Below the pieces are notes generated by a model. The model saw only the letters and a program-made list of their open reading frames with translations. It had not been told where the DNA came from and did not search any database. A stretch of 64,000 nucleotides of DNA from Streptomyces sp. HPF1205 (GTDB taxonomy: Bacteria; Actinomycetota; Actinomycetes; Streptomycetales; Streptomycetaceae). The stretch spans positions 186,001 to 250,000 of the forward strand of contig NZ_JAINVH010000004.1 of assembly GCF_020400825.1 (NCBI RefSeq), written 5' to 3'. The translations under genes and the position numbers were made by a program. Positions 31,367 through 42,698 of this stretch are shown piece after piece (position 1 is the stretch's first letter; every line of letters starts with the position of its first letter).

Positions 31367-31633
31367 GCGCCCGGCCCGCGGCGCGCCGAGGGGCGGGCGG
31401 GCGTGAGCGTCGTGAGGTCCGGCCGCGGAACGCGCCCGGGCGGACCGGAGGGCTTCCGGGGCCGACCCCGGTCACGCTGACATCGCGGGGTCGGGCGAGC
31501 CCGCCCGGCCGCGTTCGTGACCCTGGCGGACCGCGGCGGCCGCTGCCTCCCCGGCTCCCGTGGTGGTACGCGTGGTGGTTCGCGACCGGCGCGGGATCAC
31601 CGGTCGGCGCGGCCGGGGGCGGAGACTGGACCC

Positions 31634-32206
31634 ATGCCGAAGCTTTCTGCGGACGCCCGGGACGCCCCGGACGCCACCGGGGGCGGAGTTCTGCTCACGT
31701 TCGGGCACGGCACCGCGACGCGGCAGCAGATGGCCGCGGTGCTCGGCGGCGCCGGCGTCCGGGCCGTGGTGGACGTCCGTACCGCTCCCGGCAGCCGCCG
31801 CAACCCCGACGCGGGCCGGGCCGCGCTGGAGTCGTGGCTGCCCGAGGAGGGCGTCGAGTACCGCTGGGAGCGCCGCCTGGGCGGCTTCCGCAGGGCCGCG
31901 CCGGACTCACCCGACACCTTCTGGGAGAACGCCTCCTTCCGGGGGTACGCCGGCTGGACGCGGGACCCGCAGTTCGTCGCCGCGATGGACGACCTGCTGC
32001 GGCAGGCGGCGCGGACGCGTACCGCCGTGATGTGCGCGGAGACGGTGTGGTGGCGCTGCCACCGCCGCATCATCGCCGACTTCGCGCTACTCGCCCGTCA
32101 CACGGACGTCCTGCACCTGGCCCACGACGGCCGCCTCACCCCCCATCCGCCCACCCCTGGCGCCCGCCTGCGCGAGGACGGCCTCCTCGTCTACGACCGG
32201 CACTGA
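31634..32206 (+). CDS. DUF488 family protein
   Basis: A 190-residue soluble protein. Family motifs are LLTFGHGTATRQQMAAVL, VVDVRTAPGSRRNPDAGR, YRWERRLGGFRR, NASFRGYAGWTRDPQF and the C-terminal VMCAETVWWRCHRRIIADFAL. DUF488 proteins have conserved Arg, Cys and His residues and are of unknown function, sometimes linked to DNA or RNA modification systems. ATG 31634 gives the family N terminus. There are about 270 bases without visible genes on its left side and 319 on its right. Confidence 0.85.
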   Translation: MPKLSADARDAPDATGGGVLLTFGHGTATRQQMAAVLGGAGVRAVVDVRTAPGSRRNPDAGRAALESWLPEEGVEYRWERRLGGFRRAAPDSPDTFWENASFRGYAGWTRDPQFVAAMDDLLRQAARTRTAVMCAETVWWRCHRRIIADFALLARHTDVLHLAHDGRLTPHPPTPGARLREDGLLVYDRH

Positions 32207-32525
32207 CCCCCTGCGGTGGGCCTTCCCCGGACCACGGACCGGCGCACCCGGACGCGGCGCCCGCCCCCGCCTCACGCACCCCTCGCACGGACCTGTCGGT
32301 GGTACGCACGCGACCACCCCAGTTCGCACGGACCCGTCGCTCGCCCGCGGTCCGCCCCGCCCCGAATCCGCGCCCGGGCGCATCCGTCCCGCCCGTCGGC
32401 GACGCGCGGCGGCGCTCGTGCGGCGCCCTCACTCCGGTCGGGCCGCGCCCCCGCGAGGTTTTCTCCAAATTGGACATGTAATAATCGTGGAAACATCGCA
32501 GGCAGGCACGAAGGGACCGACCGCC
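32207..32525. other. Intergenic region before the hemerythrin/DUF2249 gene
   Basis: About 320 bases. Most is GC-rich with no coding bias on either strand. The last 70 bases are AT-rich (TCCAAATTGGACATGTAATAA around 32465-32485) and likely hold the promoter of the next gene. CCAAATTGG at 32465-32473 is a short palindrome that could be an operator. Confidence 0.4.
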
Positions 32526-33260
32526 GTGGCACCGTCATCCGAGATCTTCATCGAGGCGACCGAGACCGATCCGGCCGTGCGGGCGCAAGCCGAGGTCCGG
32601 CGGCAGCATGAGGCGCTGCGGGCCGGGCTCACGCGGTTCACCGGGGGTGCGACCGGGGAAGGGGCGGGCGACGGGGCCGACCCGGCGGGGCTGCGGGACT
32701 TCTGCGCGGGCGAGCTGCGCCGCTACCTGGCCGCCGCCGACCGCACGCTGCACGCGGCCGCCTCCGGCGCGGCGGAGACCCGCCTGCTGGTCCGCTCCCT
32801 GCGGGTGGGGTCGGCGGCTCTCGACGAGCGGATCGAGGCACTCACCGCCGCGCCCGACGCCTCAGCCGCCACGGCGATCGCCCGCGCGATCGAGGCCGTA
32901 CTGGACGTCCATCTGGCCGCCGAGGAGGCCGTCCTGCTGCCGGCGCTGGCGGCCCTGCCCGGAGCCGGGCTGCCCGCACTGGCCGCGGACCTGCGCTCCC
33001 TGCTGGAGGGCGGCTCGCTCGACGACCCCGACGTCATCGACGTCCGCGAGATCCCGCACGGGCAGCGGCACCCGCGGATCTTCGCGAGGTTTGCCCGCCT
33101 GGGGCCCGGCGAAGGGTTCACCTTGGTGAACAACCACGATCCCAAGCCGCTGCGCCGGGAGTTCCGGGCCACCCACCCCGGCGGGCACACCTGGGACTAC
33201 CTGGAGTCCGGTCCCGAGGTCTGGCGGGTCCGGATCGGAAAGGCGGCTGTCGATGCCTGA
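32526..33260 (+). CDS. Hemerythrin-like plus DUF2249 domain protein
   Basis: A 244-residue two-domain protein. Residues about 20-150 are helical with RRYLAAADRTLHAAA and DVHLAAEEAVLLPALAAL, resembling a hemerythrin-type HHE iron domain. Residues about 165-240 are DUF2249: DDPDVIDVREIPHGQRHPRIFARFARLGPGEGFTLVNNHDPKPLRREFRATHPG, then WDYLESGPEVWRVRIGK. Combinations like this are linked to nitric oxide or nitrogen-oxide metabolism and redox stress. GTG 32526 has AAGGGA upstream; an earlier in-frame GTG at 32487 is possible. Its 3' end overlaps the cupin gene by 8 bases. Confidence 0.82.
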   Translation: MAPSSEIFIEATETDPAVRAQAEVRRQHEALRAGLTRFTGGATGEGAGDGADPAGLRDFCAGELRRYLAAADRTLHAAASGAAETRLLVRSLRVGSAALDERIEALTAAPDASAATAIARAIEAVLDVHLAAEEAVLLPALAALPGAGLPALAADLRSLLEGGSLDDPDVIDVREIPHGQRHPRIFARFARLGPGEGFTLVNNHDPKPLRREFRATHPGGHTWDYLESGPEVWRVRIGKAAVDA

Positions 33261-33741
33261 CCGGCACACCCGTCCCGGCGCCGGGACGACACGCGGGCCC
33301 CGTCCCGCCCCACCACCCGCCGCGCCCGTCGCGCCCGCCACTGCGGCGCCGGAGCCTTCCGCCGGCGGGTCCGCCGGGGATCCGCCGAGCGTCCGTCTGC
33401 TGTGCGACGTGCGCGCGCCGGCCGGGCTGGATCCCGCGCCGGCCGGCGCGCTGTGGAAACTCGCCGAGCCCGGCCGCCAGCTCGACGCGAACCTCGTCCA
33501 CCTGCCGGCCGGGGAGCGGGTCGGGGCCCACGCCGAACCCGACCTGGACGTCCTGCTGCTCGTCGTGGCGGGCGGGGGCGCCGTGGAGACACCGGAAGGG
33601 ACCGAACGACTCGCGGACGGCGCCCTGTTCTGGCTGCCGCGCGGCTCGACCCGCGCCATCGCGGCGGGCCCGGAGGGCCTGTCCTACCTCACCGTCCACC
33701 GCCGCCGCCCCGGCATGCAGATCCGTCCCCGGCCGAGCTGA
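33253..33741 (+). CDS. Cupin-domain protein
   Basis: A 162-residue protein. The first 45 residues are Pro/Ala-rich and disordered-looking. The rest is a single cupin barrel: GRQLDANLVHLPAGERVGAHAEPDLDVLLLVVAGGGAVETPEGTERLADGALFWLPRGSTRAIAAGPEGLSYLTVHRR. One metal-site His/Glu set is only partly visible (HAEPDLD), so it may not bind metal. It starts 8 bases before the stop of the hemerythrin/DUF2249 gene and probably serves the same pathway. Confidence 0.82.
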   Translation: MPDRHTRPGAGTTRGPRPAPPPAAPVAPATAAPEPSAGGSAGDPPSVRLLCDVRAPAGLDPAPAGALWKLAEPGRQLDANLVHLPAGERVGAHAEPDLDVLLLVVAGGGAVETPEGTERLADGALFWLPRGSTRAIAAGPEGLSYLTVHRRRPGMQIRPRPS

Positions 33742-33800
33742 GCCGAAGCAAGCCGGGCCGAGCCGGACCGGGCCGGGCCCCGGCGCCCCCGCAAAAGGTC

Positions 33801-33846
33801 CGGCACCGCCGTGTCCCGCGCCTGGGCGCGTGACACGACGGTGCCG
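33801..33846. terminator. Bidirectional terminator hairpin
   Basis: CGGCACCG-C-CGTGTC pairs with GACACG-A-CGGTGCCG (14 pairs, one mismatch) and an inner GC-rich stem continues it. It lies between the convergent cupin gene and small secreted-protein gene and ends 13 bases before the latter's stop codon. Confidence 0.65.
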
Positions 33847-33859
33847 TCGTGGGGTGTTG

Positions 33860-34081
33860 TCAGCGGCTGGTCGCGATGAGGAACCCCGCCTCCTCGTACC
33901 TGCCGTGTGCGCGGGTGATGCCCCATGGCCCGCCCAGGTTCTCGTACGAGAATCCGGCCTTGACCGCGTGCTTCACGGCCAGTCCGCTCTCGTCGTCCAT
34001 GGTGGCGGCCGATACGGGACCGGCCGTCATCATGGCGCCGGCAGCGACGGCGGCCAAAGTGATCACGACGCGACGAAACAT
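33860..34081 (-). CDS. Small secreted protein, 73 aa
   Basis: A 73-residue protein with a clear Sec signal peptide (MFRRVVITLAAVAAGAMMTAGPVSAA, cleavage near residue 26). The mature part is only about 47 residues: MDDESGLAVKHAVKAGFSYENLGGPWGITRAHGRYEEAGFLIATSR. No cysteines, no known domain. The AAGGAGGA Shine-Dalgarno before ATG 34081 is one of the strongest in the window, so the protein is probably abundant when made. Function unknown. Confidence 0.8.
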   Translation of the reverse strand: MFRRVVITLAAVAAGAMMTAGPVSAATMDDESGLAVKHAVKAGFSYENLGGPWGITRAHGRYEEAGFLIATSR

Positions 34082-34263
34082 GTATTCCTCCTTGGGTGGA
34101 GCGGTGTTCGCCACCCAGATCACCGTCTGCCGCCGCCACGGCGTCAACGACGCGCCCACCCTGTCACGCGAACCGGTGGCGGCCGTTTGCCGTATCGCCG
34201 CCGCGCCCGCCCGCCGTACGGCCGCCCGTACCATCGGTGCGCCGGCACCGCAGGCCCACGCGT

Positions 34264-35253
34264 TCAGTGCTGCCGTCGCCCGCCGAAGGCGTCCAGGATG
34301 CGTTCCGCTGCCGCGGTCGCCGTCAGTTCGCCGTTCCTGACCCGCTGTTCGAGTACGGGGGCGAGGGAGCGGACCGCCGGGTCGCGGTGGAGGCGGTCCA
34401 GGAGGTCGTCGCGGACCATGGTCCAGGTCCACTCGACCTGCTGGTCGCGGCGGCGGGCGGCCAGGCGGCCGGTGGAGTCCAGCAGCGTGCGGTGCCGCTC
34501 CAGCCGCTCCCACACGGCATCGAGGCCGGTCGACTCGCGCGCGCTGCAGGTGAGCACCGGCGGCGTCCAGAAGGCGTCCTTGCCGTGCATGAGGCGCAGC
34601 GCCCCGGCCAGTTCGCGGGCGGCCGAGCGGGCGTCGCGCTCGTGGGGGCCGTCCGCCTTGTTGACGGCGATCACGTCGGCCAGTTCCAGTACGCCCTTCT
34701 TGATGCCCTGCAGCTGGTCCCCGGTACGGGCCAGCGCGAGCAGCAGGAAGGAGTCGACCATGTCGGCCACCGTCGTCTCGGACTGGCCGACGCCGACCGT
34801 CTCCACCAGCACCACGTCGTATCCGGCGGCCTCCATCACCAGGATCGACTCGCGGGTCGCCTTGGCGACGCCGCCGAGCGTCCCGGCGCTCGGCGAGGGC
34901 CGTACGAAGGCGCGCGGGTCCACCGCCAGCCGCTCCATGCGGGTCTTGTCGCCGAGCACGGAGCCGCCGGTCCGGGTGGAGGACGGGTCGACGGCGAGTA
35001 CGGCGACGCGGTGCCCGAGGCCGGTCAGCATCGTCCCGAAGGCGTCGATGAACGTCGACTTGCCGACCCCCGGCACACCGCTGACGCCGATCCGCCGGGC
35101 GTTGCCGCCGTGGGGCAGCAGCCGCGTCAGCAACTGCTGGGCGAGCGCCCGGTGCTGGGGGCGGGTGGACTCGACGAGGGTGATGGCGCGGGCGACGAGC
35201 GCCCGCTTGCCGTCGAGCACGCCCTTGACGTAGGTGTCCAGGTCGATGGCCAT
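34264..35253 (-). CDS. meaB: MeaB, methylmalonyl-CoA mutase-associated GTPase
   Basis: A 329-residue G3E-type GTPase that protects and reloads the cobalamin cofactor of methylmalonyl-CoA mutase. The P loop is RIGVSGVPGVGKSTFIDAFG; other GTPase motifs are VLAVDPSSTRTGGSVLGDKTRM, VVLVETVGVGQSE and VIAVNKADG. Length is typical. It is the third gene of the mut operon, 12 bases after mutB, in line with joint expression. The C-terminal helical dimerisation part (MVRDDLLDRLHRDPAVRSL) is present. Confidence 0.95.
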   Translation of the reverse strand: MAIDLDTYVKGVLDGKRALVARAITLVESTRPQHRALAQQLLTRLLPHGGNARRIGVSGVPGVGKSTFIDAFGTMLTGLGHRVAVLAVDPSSTRTGGSVLGDKTRMERLAVDPRAFVRPSPSAGTLGGVAKATRESILVMEAAGYDVVLVETVGVGQSETTVADMVDSFLLLALARTGDQLQGIKKGVLELADVIAVNKADGPHERDARSAARELAGALRLMHGKDAFWTPPVLTCSARESTGLDAVWERLERHRTLLDSTGRLAARRRDQQVEWTWTMVRDDLLDRLHRDPAVRSLAPVLEQRVRNGELTATAAAERILDAFGGRRQH

Positions 35254-35265
35254 CGGCTCAGCGCC

Positions 35266-37439
<2,174 letters not shown>

Positions 37440-37443
<4 letters not shown>

Positions 37444-39254
37444 CGGGACACTCCCATACGGTCGAGTGCGGCGGACAGCGCGGAGACGGCGTCGCAGCCG
37501 GTGAAGACGTAACTGTCGACGCCCTTGTACGGCCCCGGGCGGCCGGCGAGGAACACGTGCCCGGCCCCCGCGTCCCGCAGCCGGGCGGCGGCGGCCTCGG
37601 CCTGCTCCTCGTACAGCGTGTCGCTGGAGCACAGGCACGCTTCGCGGGCGCCGCTGTCCTCGAAGGCGCCGTCGGTGACGGGCTCGATCCCGCCCGCCTG
37701 GAAGAGGTTGGCGGCGAAGGTCAGCCGGGCGGTGTGGGCGGCGGCCGGGCCGAGCGCGGCCAGGTGGATCCGGGGCCGGGCCCCGGTCGCGGCGAGGTGG
37801 GCGTCGGAGCGGGCGCGCAGCGCCTCGAACGCCTCGTCCCGCCGTACCTGCGGCAGGCCGCCCGACGGCGGGGCCGGAGCGGGGTCGCGGACCACCGGTT
37901 TCTCGGCGAGGTGGGGGAACTCGCTGACGCCGGTCACGGGTTCGCGCCGCTCGTCGAGCTTCGCGCGGCGCGCGGACCAGGTCCCGGCGAGCCGTTCGCC
38001 CACCATTCCGGAGCGCAGGGCCGCCGCCTGTCCGCCGGCCCGCTCGATCTCCTGGAAGAACCTCCAGGCGGCGTGGGCGAGTTCGTCGGTCAGGCGCTCC
38101 ACGTACCAGGAGCCGCCGGCCGGGTCGATCACCCGGGCCAGGTGCGACTCCTCGATCAGGATGGTGGAGGTGTTGCGGGCGATGCGGCGGGCGAACGCGT
38201 CGGGCAGGCCCAGCGCGTGGTCGAAGGGCAGCACCGTCACGGCGTCGGCGCCGCCGACGCCCGCGGCCAGCGCGGCGATCGTGGTCCGCAGCATGTTCAC
38301 CCACGGATCGCGGCGCGTCATCATCACCGGTGAGGTCACCGCGTGCTGCCGCTGCGCGCCCGCGCCCGGCGCCCCGCACACCTCGGCCACCCGTGCCCAC
38401 AGCCGGCGTGCCGCGCGCAGCTTGGCCACGGTCAGGAACTGGTCGGCGGTCGCCGCGTACCGGAACTCCACTTGCGCCAGGGCCTGTTCGACGCCGAGCC
38501 CGGCGCCGGTCAGCTCACGCAGATAGGCCACCGCCGTGGCCAGGGAGCAGCCGAGTTCCTGCGCCGCCGAGCCCCCGGCCTCGTGATACGGCATGGCGTC
38601 CACGGTCAGGGCCCGCAGCCCCGGGTAGCGGTCGGCGCACAGCAGCGCCGGCTCGGTCACGCTCGCGGTGTCGCGGGGCTCCCCGGTGCGGGCCTCGTCC
38701 CCGAGCGGGTCGGCGCCCAGGTTGCCGCGCGCCGCGCCCGCCGCGACGCCGCGTTCCTCGTACAGCGCCAGCAGGCGCCGCGCCGCCCGGGCGGTCCGCG
38801 GGCCGGCGTCGAGGACGACGGGCGCCAGGTCGAGGTGGACGCCGTCGAGGGCCCGGTCGAGGTTCGCGACGGTGATGCCGGCGCTCTCCCCGACGCACAG
38901 CCACAGCGAGGTGGCGCCGTTCTCCAGGTCGTCCAGGACCGCGCCCGGGTCGGCGACCGTGTGCCGCCGGCGTACGTCCCAGCCGCCGAGGGTGCTGCCC
39001 TCGGCGCGGGCGCCGCGTACGAAGGGCGCGAAGCCGGGGAGGCCGGGGTCGGGCGCGGTGTCGCGGGCGGTGTAGAGCGGGCGCGCCTCCAGCCCGTCCT
39101 CCAGCGCGGTGGACAGGGCCCGCTCGGCCTCGGCTCCCGTGAGGTCCCTGCCCGACTTGCGCAGGACACCCGCCGCCAGCCGCTGCCACTGCTCGTGCGT
39201 CGGCTCGGGGAAGTCGGCCGCCAGGGGCAGCTCGTCGTCAGGCATGGCCGTCAT
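37440..39254 (-). CDS. mutA: Methylmalonyl-CoA mutase small subunit
   Basis: A 604-residue subunit homologous to MutB but without the cobalamin motif: the C-terminal region ([31 protein letters not shown]) lacks DxHxxG, as expected for MutA. The N-terminal part begins [35 protein letters not shown]. It forms the heterodimer with MutB. I use ATG 39254; 39245 is an alternative. No Shine-Dalgarno is visible, but TAGCAT lies seven bases upstream, which would suit a leaderless transcript. It is the first gene of mutA-mutB-meaB. Confidence 0.93.
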
Positions 39255-39320
39255 GCGTCGGATGCTAGGACAGGTACTCGGGCCGGAAGCGGGGAACAGG
39301 GGGCCCTTCAGGGGTGGGCC

Positions 39321-39344
39321 CGCCCTCCCCCTCGGGGGTGGGCG
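39321..39344. terminator. Hairpin after the sugar ABC operon
   Basis: CGCCC-T-CCCCC pairs with GGGGG-T-GGGCG around a 2-base loop (one T-T mismatch). It lies between the ABC permease gene and mutA and probably separates the two operons. Confidence 0.45.
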
Positions 39345-39423
39345 CGCGCTCGCCCTCAGCGGTGACACGCTCGCCGCCGCCACCCCGCTCGGGCCCTTGA
39401 CGGGGGGCGGCGGCCGGTGCCGG

Positions 39424-40728
39424 TCAGGCGCGGCCGTGGACCTTCTGCGAGCGGCGGGAGAGGGAGTCCAGGACGACGGCTCCGAGCAGTACGCCGCCGG
39501 TGACCATGTACTGCACGGAGGTCTGCACGCCGAGCAGCAGCATGCCGGAGGCGATGGACTGGATGACGAGGATGCCCAGCAGCGCCGACCAGGTGGTGCC
39601 GCGGCCGCCGAAGAGGCTGACCCCGCCGATGACGGCGGCGGCGATCGCGTCGATCAGCAGGGTGGCGGAGCCGGACGTCTGGCCCACCGAGGCCACCCGT
39701 GACGCCAGGAACAGGCCGCCCACCGCGGCCAGTGTCCCGGACACCGCGAAAGCGGAGACGCGTGTCCAGTCCACGTTGATGCCCGAGCGGCGGGCGGCCT
39801 CGACGTCCCCGCCGATGGCGAAGATCCGCCGGCCGTAGGTGGTGCGCCGCAGGACGAAGTCGAGGCCGACGACGAAGGCGAGGAAGATCAGGAGGGCCAG
39901 CGGCACCCCCCGGAAGTCGTCCAGCACCCAGGCGGCGGCGAACGCGGGCACCGCGATGCCGGCGGTGCGCTCGGCGATCTCCCACACCGGTCTGGCGGCC
40001 ACGCCGATGTTCCTGCGCACGCGGTTGTCCCGGTAGGACACGGCGAAGTAGGCGCCCGTGCCCAGCGCGGCCAGGCCGTAGGCGAGGGCCGCGCTGTGGA
40101 AGTAGTGGTCGGTCAGCGCGACGACCGCCCCCTGGTCGCCGAGGTCGATGGTCCCGCTGGCGCCCAGCACGTAGAGCATCAGCCCGTTCCAGGCCAGCAG
40201 TCCGGCCAGGGTGACGACGAAGGCCGGCACGCCGACGAGGGCGAAGAAGAAGCCCTGGAGGGTGCCGATGGCGGCCCCGGCGAGCAGGGCGCAGACGATG
40301 GCGAGCCATTCGGGCACGCCGTGGTTGACGTTCATGACGGCGAACAGGGCCGCGGTCAGTCCGCTGACGGCGCCGACCGACAGGTCCATCTCCCCCAGCA
40401 GCAGGACGAACACGATGCCCACGGCGATGAGGCCGGGTCCCGCGATGTCCACGCCGATGTTCGACAGGTTGCCCGGGGACAGGAAGTTGTGGTTCAGGCT
40501 CTGGAAGACGATCCAGATCACCAGCAGGGAGACGATGACCGGGACGGCGCCGAGTTCGCCGCCGCGCATCCGGGCGCCGAGGGAGCGGACATAGCCCGTC
40601 GGGCCCGGGGCGCCCAGGCCGGCGTCCTGGCGGGCGGTGGGCCGGGGACCGCCCGCCGGGCGGCGGTCGGTCCTGGCGCCGTCGGGATCCCCGGGGGCGT
40701 CCGTGCCCTTCACAGCATGTCCTCCCAA
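39424..40728 (-). CDS. Sugar ABC transporter permease (XylH/RbsC family)
   Basis: A 434-residue membrane protein with about ten hydrophobic segments, of the BPD_transp_2 family that imports pentoses and similar sugars. Recognisable blocks are SPGNLSNIGVDIAGPGLIAVGIVFVLLLGEMDLSVGAVSGL, IGTLQGFFFALVGVPAFVVTLAGLLAWNG and the EAA-like GDVEAARRSGINVDWTRVSAFAVSG, then GGRGTTWSALLGILVIQSIASGMLLLGV. The first 45 residues are a polar extension. The size and plan resemble XylH. It overlaps the ATPase gene by 19 bases. Confidence 0.9.
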   Translation of the reverse strand: MGGHAVKGTDAPGDPDGARTDRRPAGGPRPTARQDAGLGAPGPTGYVRSLGARMRGGELGAVPVIVSLLVIWIVFQSLNHNFLSPGNLSNIGVDIAGPGLIAVGIVFVLLLGEMDLSVGAVSGLTAALFAVMNVNHGVPEWLAIVCALLAGAAIGTLQGFFFALVGVPAFVVTLAGLLAWNGLMLYVLGASGTIDLGDQGAVVALTDHYFHSAALAYGLAALGTGAYFAVSYRDNRVRRNIGVAARPVWEIAERTAGIAVPAFAAAWVLDDFRGVPLALLIFLAFVVGLDFVLRRTTYGRRIFAIGGDVEAARRSGINVDWTRVSAFAVSGTLAAVGGLFLASRVASVGQTSGSATLLIDAIAAAVIGGVSLFGGRGTTWSALLGILVIQSIASGMLLLGVQTSVQYMVTGGVLLGAVVLDSLSRRSQKVHGRA

Positions 40729-41510
40729 GCCTTGGTCGTGCGCTGTGTCACGGCGTTGTCGGTGGCACCGGTGATGGAGGAGACGATCTGCTCGTGCGGG
40801 GTGGAGGGAACGTCGAAGAAGCCGTTGTTGCGACCGTGCCGCAGCACCGCGGCCTGGTCGGCGACGGCCTTCACGTCACCGAGGTTGTGGCTGATGAGCA
40901 TGATCGCGGTGCCGCGGTCCCGCAGGCGGTCGATCAGGTCGAGGAACTGGCCGGTCTGCTCGATCCCCAGGGCGGCGGTCGGCTCGTCGAGGACGAGCAG
41001 TTCCGGACGGCTGAGGATGGCCCGGCCGATGGCCACCGTCTGGCGCTGTCCGGCGGAGAGCGTGGCCACCGGGACGCGCACGCTGGGCGGGTGCTTGGCC
41101 AAGGCGGCGAGCAGTTCCGTCTCCAGGTCCAGGGCCCGGCGCTCCATGGCGATCTCGTCGAGGATTCCGGCCGTGGCGATCTCGTGGCCCAGGAAGAGAT
41201 TGGCGACGACGTCGAGGTTCTCGCACAGCGCGAGGCCCTGGTACACGCCGGCGATGCCCAGTTCCTGGGCGTCGCGGGGCCGCTGGATCCGTACCGGCCG
41301 CCCCTGCCACTCGATGACGCCCTCGTCGGCGGGGCCGACCCCGGTGATCGCCTTGGCCAGGGTGGACTTGCCCGCGCCGTTGTCGCCGACGAGCGCGACC
41401 ACTTCGCCAGCGTGGATCTCCAGCTCGACGTCGGTGAGCGCCTGGACGGCCCCGAAGTGCTTGCAGATCCCGTGCAGCGCCAGTACGGGTGTGCCCGCCA
41501 CGTGAATCAC
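40710..41510 (-). CDS. Sugar ABC transporter ATP-binding protein, single cassette
   Basis: A 266-residue ABC ATPase. Walker A is LVGDNGAGKSTLAKAI, the signature is VATLSAGQRQTVAIGRAIL, Walker B is LLVLDEPTAALGIEQ, and the switch His is in MLISHNLGDVK. It has only one cassette, whereas RbsA/XylG-type proteins have two in tandem; single-cassette FrcA-like versions are known in this transporter class. It starts 81 bases after the binding-protein gene and overlaps the permease gene. Confidence 0.92.
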   Translation of the reverse strand: MIHVAGTPVLALHGICKHFGAVQALTDVELEIHAGEVVALVGDNGAGKSTLAKAITGVGPADEGVIEWQGRPVRIQRPRDAQELGIAGVYQGLALCENLDVVANLFLGHEIATAGILDEIAMERRALDLETELLAALAKHPPSVRVPVATLSAGQRQTVAIGRAILSRPELLVLDEPTAALGIEQTGQFLDLIDRLRDRGTAIMLISHNLGDVKAVADQAAVLRHGRNNGFFDVPSTPHEQIVSSITGATDNAVTQRTTKAWEDML

Positions 41511-41591
41511 CTCCCGGCAGTCGCCGATCGCCCCTCGCCGCCTTTTCGCCGCCTGTCGGCGCCGCCCGCGGCGCGTCGCGCGTCCTCCCGG

Positions 41592-42698
41592 TCAGCCGGT
41601 GAGCCCGGCCTGCCTGCAGGCGGAGAGGATCTCCGGTGTGCATATCTGCTGGACCGTGTAGACACCCCGGTCGACGATGGTCTGCTTGACGTTCCCCCGG
41701 TTCACCGCGACCGGAGTGCCCAGGAAGGCGGGTATGTCCTTGCCGGAGCCGTTGCTGATCCGCTGCTTGGCGACGGCGTCGACCGGCGTGCCGCGGGCCA
41801 GTGCCAGGGCCATCTCGGCGGCGGCGTCGGCCTCGGCCTTGAAGGACTTGTAGACGGTGACCGCCTGCTCGCCGGTGACGACGCGCCGCACCGCGGCGAG
41901 GTCGGCGTCCTGGCCGGTGACGGGCGGCGGCGGTTTGACGTCGTCGGCCCTCAGGGCGGTGAGGGCGCCGGTCGCGAGACCGTCGTTGGCCGCGTAGACG
42001 CCGTCGATCCCGTGCGGGCCGAGCTTGGCGATCGCGGCGAGCATGTTGGTGAACGCGTTCTGCGGGATCCAGTTCGTGGTGTTGTACGAGGCGCCGATCC
42101 GCACCTTGCCCTGGAAGACCGACAGTGCTCCCTTGCGCAGGGCCGCGGCGTTGGGGTCGGTGGGTTCGCCGTTCATCATGACGATCCGGTCGTGGCTCGC
42201 GCCGGGGCCGAGCGCGGCCATCAGCCCCTGGGCCTGCAGCCGCCCGATCCGTACCGAGTCGTAACCGGAGTACGCCGACAGGGGGCCGCCGGCGAGGCGG
42301 TCGTAGGAGACCACGGGTACGTGGCTCTCGCGGGCCCTGGTGACCGAGGGGCTCAGCGCCTTGCTCTCGACCGGGCAGAGGATGATCGCCCGCACCCCGT
42401 TGGCGATCATGGAGTTCATCTGCGCCTGCTGGGCGGCGACGTCGGCCGAGGCGTTGGCGTACCGGACGGCGCAGTCCGGGCACAGTTCCTTGATGCGTTT
42501 CTCGATCAGCGGTTTGTCCGCCGTGGTCCACCGCGCGGTGCTCGAGTCGGGCAGCAGCACGCCGATCGAGAAGCCGCCGCCGCCGGCGGCGCGGCCGGGC
42601 GCCCGGTGCGGTGACTCGGCGGCCCCGTGCGTGCCGAACGCCACGACGAGACACGCCGCGAGGGCGGCGACCACCGCGCGACCCCGTACGGCCCTCAT
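41592..42698 (-). CDS. Sugar-binding protein of the ABC importer (XylF/ChvE-like)
   Basis: A 368-residue exported binding protein of the periplasmic-binding-protein-4 type. The signal peptide is residues 1-27 (MRAVRGRAVVAALAACLVVAFG); LAAC could also be a lipobox. The ligand domain begins FSIGVLLPDSSTARWTTADKPLIEKRIKELC and includes MNSMIANGVRAIILCPVESKALSP, VPVVSYDRLA, VYAANDGLATGALTAL and PVTGQDADLAAVRRVVTGEQAVTVYKSF, very like xylose-binding proteins. Its ATG overlaps the stop of the upstream phosphatase/kinase gene by four bases. Confidence 0.9.
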   Translation of the reverse strand: MRAVRGRAVVAALAACLVVAFGTHGAAESPHRAPGRAAGGGGFSIGVLLPDSSTARWTTADKPLIEKRIKELCPDCAVRYANASADVAAQQAQMNSMIANGVRAIILCPVESKALSPSVTRARESHVPVVSYDRLAGGPLSAYSGYDSVRIGRLQAQGLMAALGPGASHDRIVMMNGEPTDPNAAALRKGALSVFQGKVRIGASYNTTNWIPQNAFTNMLAAIAKLGPHGIDGVYAANDGLATGALTALRADDVKPPPPVTGQDADLAAVRRVVTGEQAVTVYKSFKAEADAAAEMALALARGTPVDAVAKQRISNGSGKDIPAFLGTPVAVNRGNVKQTIVDRGVYTVQQICTPEILSACRQAGLTG

